Of a stretch of DNA of 7,139 nt, positions 6,127 to 7,139 are shown piece by piece. Source of the DNA: Spirochaeta sp. Its GTDB lineage: Bacteria > Spirochaetota > Spirochaetia > DSM-27196 > SLAA01. The stretch spans positions 2,769 to 9,907 of the forward strand of contig JAIVHN010000221.1 in NCBI GenBank assembly GCA_020201015.1. The letters run 5' to 3'. The stretch's first letter is position 1; every line of letters starts with the position of its first letter. The notes under the pieces were generated by a model, which searched no databases, was not told the DNA's origin, and saw nothing but the letters and a program-made list of their open reading frames with translations. The position numbers were made by a program, and so were the translations under genes.

Positions 6127-6505
6127 CAGGATTTCGCGGCTTGAGAAGAACATCATCACACTGGAAGAAATGCGTGGCGATACTTTCGCAACCCGGCAAT
6201 CACAGTGGGCTTTGCGCTACGGTCTGCTCGAGTCAATTCAAATTGTGATTGATCTCGCCTGTGAGCTTGTATCGCAGAGAAACCTGGGGTCACCCGCTTC
6301 CTACCGAGAATGCATACAGATACTTGCGCAGTTCAACCTTGTTGAGGCAGGACTCGCCGCCTCACTTGAGAAAATGGTTGGCCTCCACAATCTGCTGGTT
6401 CATGATTATGACGAAATAGACGCGGCCAGGCTCACTCCCCTCCTGCACAAACTAGATGACTTCCGGGCATTTGCCGCAAGCTACCTCAGGATTGTTGGGC
6501 AATAA
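6119..6505 (+). CDS. hepT: HepT-like HEPN-domain toxin with a His in place of the motif Arg
   Basis: The 128-residue, all-helical protein shows the HepT/DUF86-like pattern: a helix ending in LRYGLLESIQIVIDLACELV (about 32-51), SYRECIQIL (61-69), then MVGLHNLLVHDYDEID (86-101) and a C-terminal helix. HEPN toxins of this type usually read 'RNxxVHxY' (RX4HXY), where Arg and His are the RNase centre and Tyr is the AMPylation target. Here the window reads H90-NLLV-H95-D96-Y97: His and Tyr are kept, Arg is replaced by His (codon CAC at 6386-6388, one base from CGC). RNase activity may be reduced or lost. AAGGA at 6111-6115 is a good ribosome binding site inside mntA. Confidence 0.85.
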   Translation: MSDRISRLEKNIITLEEMRGDTFATRQSQWALRYGLLESIQIVIDLACELVSQRNLGSPASYRECIQILAQFNLVEAGLAASLEKMVGLHNLLVHDYDEIDAARLTPLLHKLDDFRAFAASYLRIVGQ

Positions 6506-6521
6506 ACCTGCCCTCCTTTCA

Positions 6522-6550
6522 TTGACCCGGTGAGGTGAATAGGATATATT
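6522..6550 (+). promoter_or_regulatory. Predicted promoter of the lone PIN gene (leaderless geometry)
   Basis: TTGACC (6522-6527), a 17-nt spacer and TATATT (6545-6550) form a near-consensus promoter. ATG 6557 is 7 nt beyond the -10 box, which is where transcription would start. No Shine-Dalgarno precedes that ATG. Confidence 0.7.
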
Positions 6551-6557
6551 CTATTCA
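6536..6557. repeat. Inverted repeat TGAATAG-N8-CTATTCA over the -10 box of the lone PIN gene
   Basis: Perfect 7-bp arms at 6536-6542 and 6551-6557 enclose the -10 box and end on the A of the start codon. The position fits a repressor site, but no DNA-binding antitoxin gene is adjacent. Confidence 0.6.
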
Positions 6558-6985
6558 TGGGAACTGCTGTGACGGTGACGGTACTGGATACATCGGCTTG
6601 CGCAGCGCTCATGCGCCACGACCCTGACATTGAGCACTATCTTGCCCAACACGCGCCGGGTGAGTTTGCCCTGGTGCCGCCGGTGGTGGCAGAGATTGAG
6701 TATGGCATTCGTCGTTTGGATGAGGGCAGTCACAAACGGCGACTCCTGGAGGTTGAACGTGATCGCCTTTTTGACACTCTCAAGGTGCTGGAATGGGTTC
6801 CAGAGGCCTCGACACACTTTGGAGAGCTTAAGGCCGACCTCGAACGAAAAGGCACACCGGTAGATGATATGGATGTCGCCATAGCAGCCATAGCCCTGAG
6901 CCACCGCGCAGCGGTGCTCACGGCAAACATAGCCCATTTCTCACGCTTCACCGAACTGGCGGCCCGGCACTGGCGCGACTCGTAG
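6557..6985 (+). CDS. PIN-domain protein (VapC-type RNase) without an adjacent antitoxin
   Basis: The 142-residue protein has the PIN pattern: D11 in VLDTSACAAL, E46 in VVAEIEYGIRR, D106 in VDDMDVAIAAIAL, and VLTANIAHF (N124, with H127 where many relatives have Asp; NxxHF is common in VapC proteins). It should be a Mg2+-dependent RNase. Unlike the PIN gene at 4276 it has no antitoxin gene directly upstream or downstream: only 51 nt separate it from hepT and 70 nt from the ATPase gene. ATG 6557 matches the predicted transcript start. GTG 6569 or 6575 would put the first Asp closer to the N terminus as in many VapCs, with GGGA (6559-6562) as a weak ribosome site. Either start keeps the catalytic residues. 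Confidence 0.85.
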   Translation: MGTAVTVTVLDTSACAALMRHDPDIEHYLAQHAPGEFALVPPVVAEIEYGIRRLDEGSHKRRLLEVERDRLFDTLKVLEWVPEASTHFGELKADLERKGTPVDDMDVAIAAIALSHRAAVLTANIAHFSRFTELAARHWRDS

Positions 6986-7004
6986 TCTTTGATATGGGGC
7001 CCGG

Positions 7005-7045
7005 AGGGGTGTAAATTGTACTTGACAGGTACAATTTACACCCCT
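7005..7045. repeat. 17-bp perfect inverted repeat with a 7-nt loop holding a consensus -35 box
   Basis: AGGGGTGTAAATTGTAC at 7005-7021 is exactly complementary to GTACAATTTACACCCCT at 7029-7045; the loop TTGACAG contains TTGACA. The right arm fills the -35/-10 spacer. It is most likely a dimer or tetramer operator for the downstream gene. It could also fold as an RNA hairpin ending read-through from the PIN gene, although no T-run follows on either strand. Confidence 0.8.
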
Positions 7046-7050
7046 ACCAT
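7022..7050 (+). promoter_or_regulatory. Predicted promoter of the ATPase gene (near-leaderless)
   Basis: TTGACA (7022-7027) is a perfect -35; a 17-nt spacer leads to TACCAT (7045-7050), four of six matches to TATAAT. The ATG at 7056 is 5 nt after the -10 box, so any leader would be essentially absent; no Shine-Dalgarno is seen. Confidence 0.6.
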
Positions 7051-7055
7051 AGATC

Positions 7056-7139
7056 ATGATCTCTCGAACCGTTACTAGCGAACTCATCAAACTCTTTCAG
7101 CAGTATCCCGTTATAACAATCACCGGACCTCGCCAGAGC
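7056..7139 (+). CDS. N terminus of an AAA/P-loop ATPase of the DUF4143-associated type (partial, 3' end outside window)
   Basis: Twenty-eight codons are visible from ATG 7056 to the right edge: MISRTVTSELIKLFQQYPVI then TITGPRQS. The 'xR-helix-FPVVxITGPRQSGKTT' opening is characteristic of the large family of bacterial and archaeal ATPases with a C-terminal DUF4143 domain; GPRQS would be the first half of the Walker A motif. These proteins (about 370-420 residues) are frequent in genomes rich in toxin-antitoxin genes, and their role is unsettled. The start agrees with the predicted promoter. Only the first residues can be judged. Confidence 0.75.
   Translation, partial: MISRTVTSELIKLFQQYPVITITGPRQS

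Noticed and set aside
4672..7055. Integron cassette array as an explanation for the serial modules
   Set aside because: The gaps contain promoters and palindromes but no attC-like sites with conserved core ends, and no integrase is in the window.
4774..7057. ATAGATCAT shared by the Phd-Uma2 leader (4774-4782) and the ATPase start region (7049-7057)
   Set aside because: A 9-nt match in different positions relative to the promoters is probably coincidence.

Overview
The window looks like chromosomal DNA from a bacterium of moderate to slightly high G+C (estimated by eye). It has two parts: the 3' half of a carotenoid-type glycolipid operon (about 1-2850), then an accessory island of toxin-antitoxin and nuclease genes (about 2870-7139). 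No RNA gene, phage gene or transposase is visible. The mix of CrtQ/CrtO homologues with Rpn, Phd/PIN, Uma2, MNT/HEPN and AAA-type ATPase genes would suit a free-living spirochaete, but this is a low-confidence impression; other environmental phyla carry the same gene types.

Region 1 (+ strand) reads as one operon. It holds the tail of a probable CPBP intramembrane protease, a CrtQ-like membrane glycosyltransferase, a CrtO-like acyltransferase, a DUF2237 protein and a protein resembling one part of the 'DNA phosphorothioation-associated putative methyltransferase' family. CrtQ and CrtO together are the last two steps of staphyloxanthin-type pigment synthesis: glucosylation of a C30 carotenoid acid, then fatty acylation of the sugar. 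The earlier pathway genes are not in the window.

Region 2 starts with a convergent, frameshifted Rpn-family PD-(D/E)XK nuclease gene on the - strand. It is followed on the + strand by (i) a Phd-type antitoxin/PIN toxin pair, (ii) a single protein fusing a Phd/YefM DNA-binding domain to a Uma2 nuclease, (iii) a MntA/HepT (MNT-HEPN) pair whose HEPN protein lacks the usual catalytic Arg, (iv) a PIN-domain toxin with no adjacent antitoxin, and (v) the first 28 codons of a Walker-type ATPase of the DUF4143-associated kind.

Each unit of the island has its own sigma70-like promoter next to, or inside, an inverted repeat, which suggests that each module is separately autoregulated. Three of these promoters (before MntA, the lone PIN gene and the ATPase) place the -10 box only 5-7 nt before the ATG with no Shine-Dalgarno, predicting leaderless or nearly leaderless mRNAs. 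The other genes (Rpn, phd, Phd-Uma2, HepT) have recognisable ribosome binding sites. The strongest points for follow-up are the Phd-Uma2 fusion with its three ATTAGCTAAT-type operators, the HepT Arg-to-His change, the Rpn frameshift and the 17-bp perfect inverted repeat with a consensus -35 in its loop.
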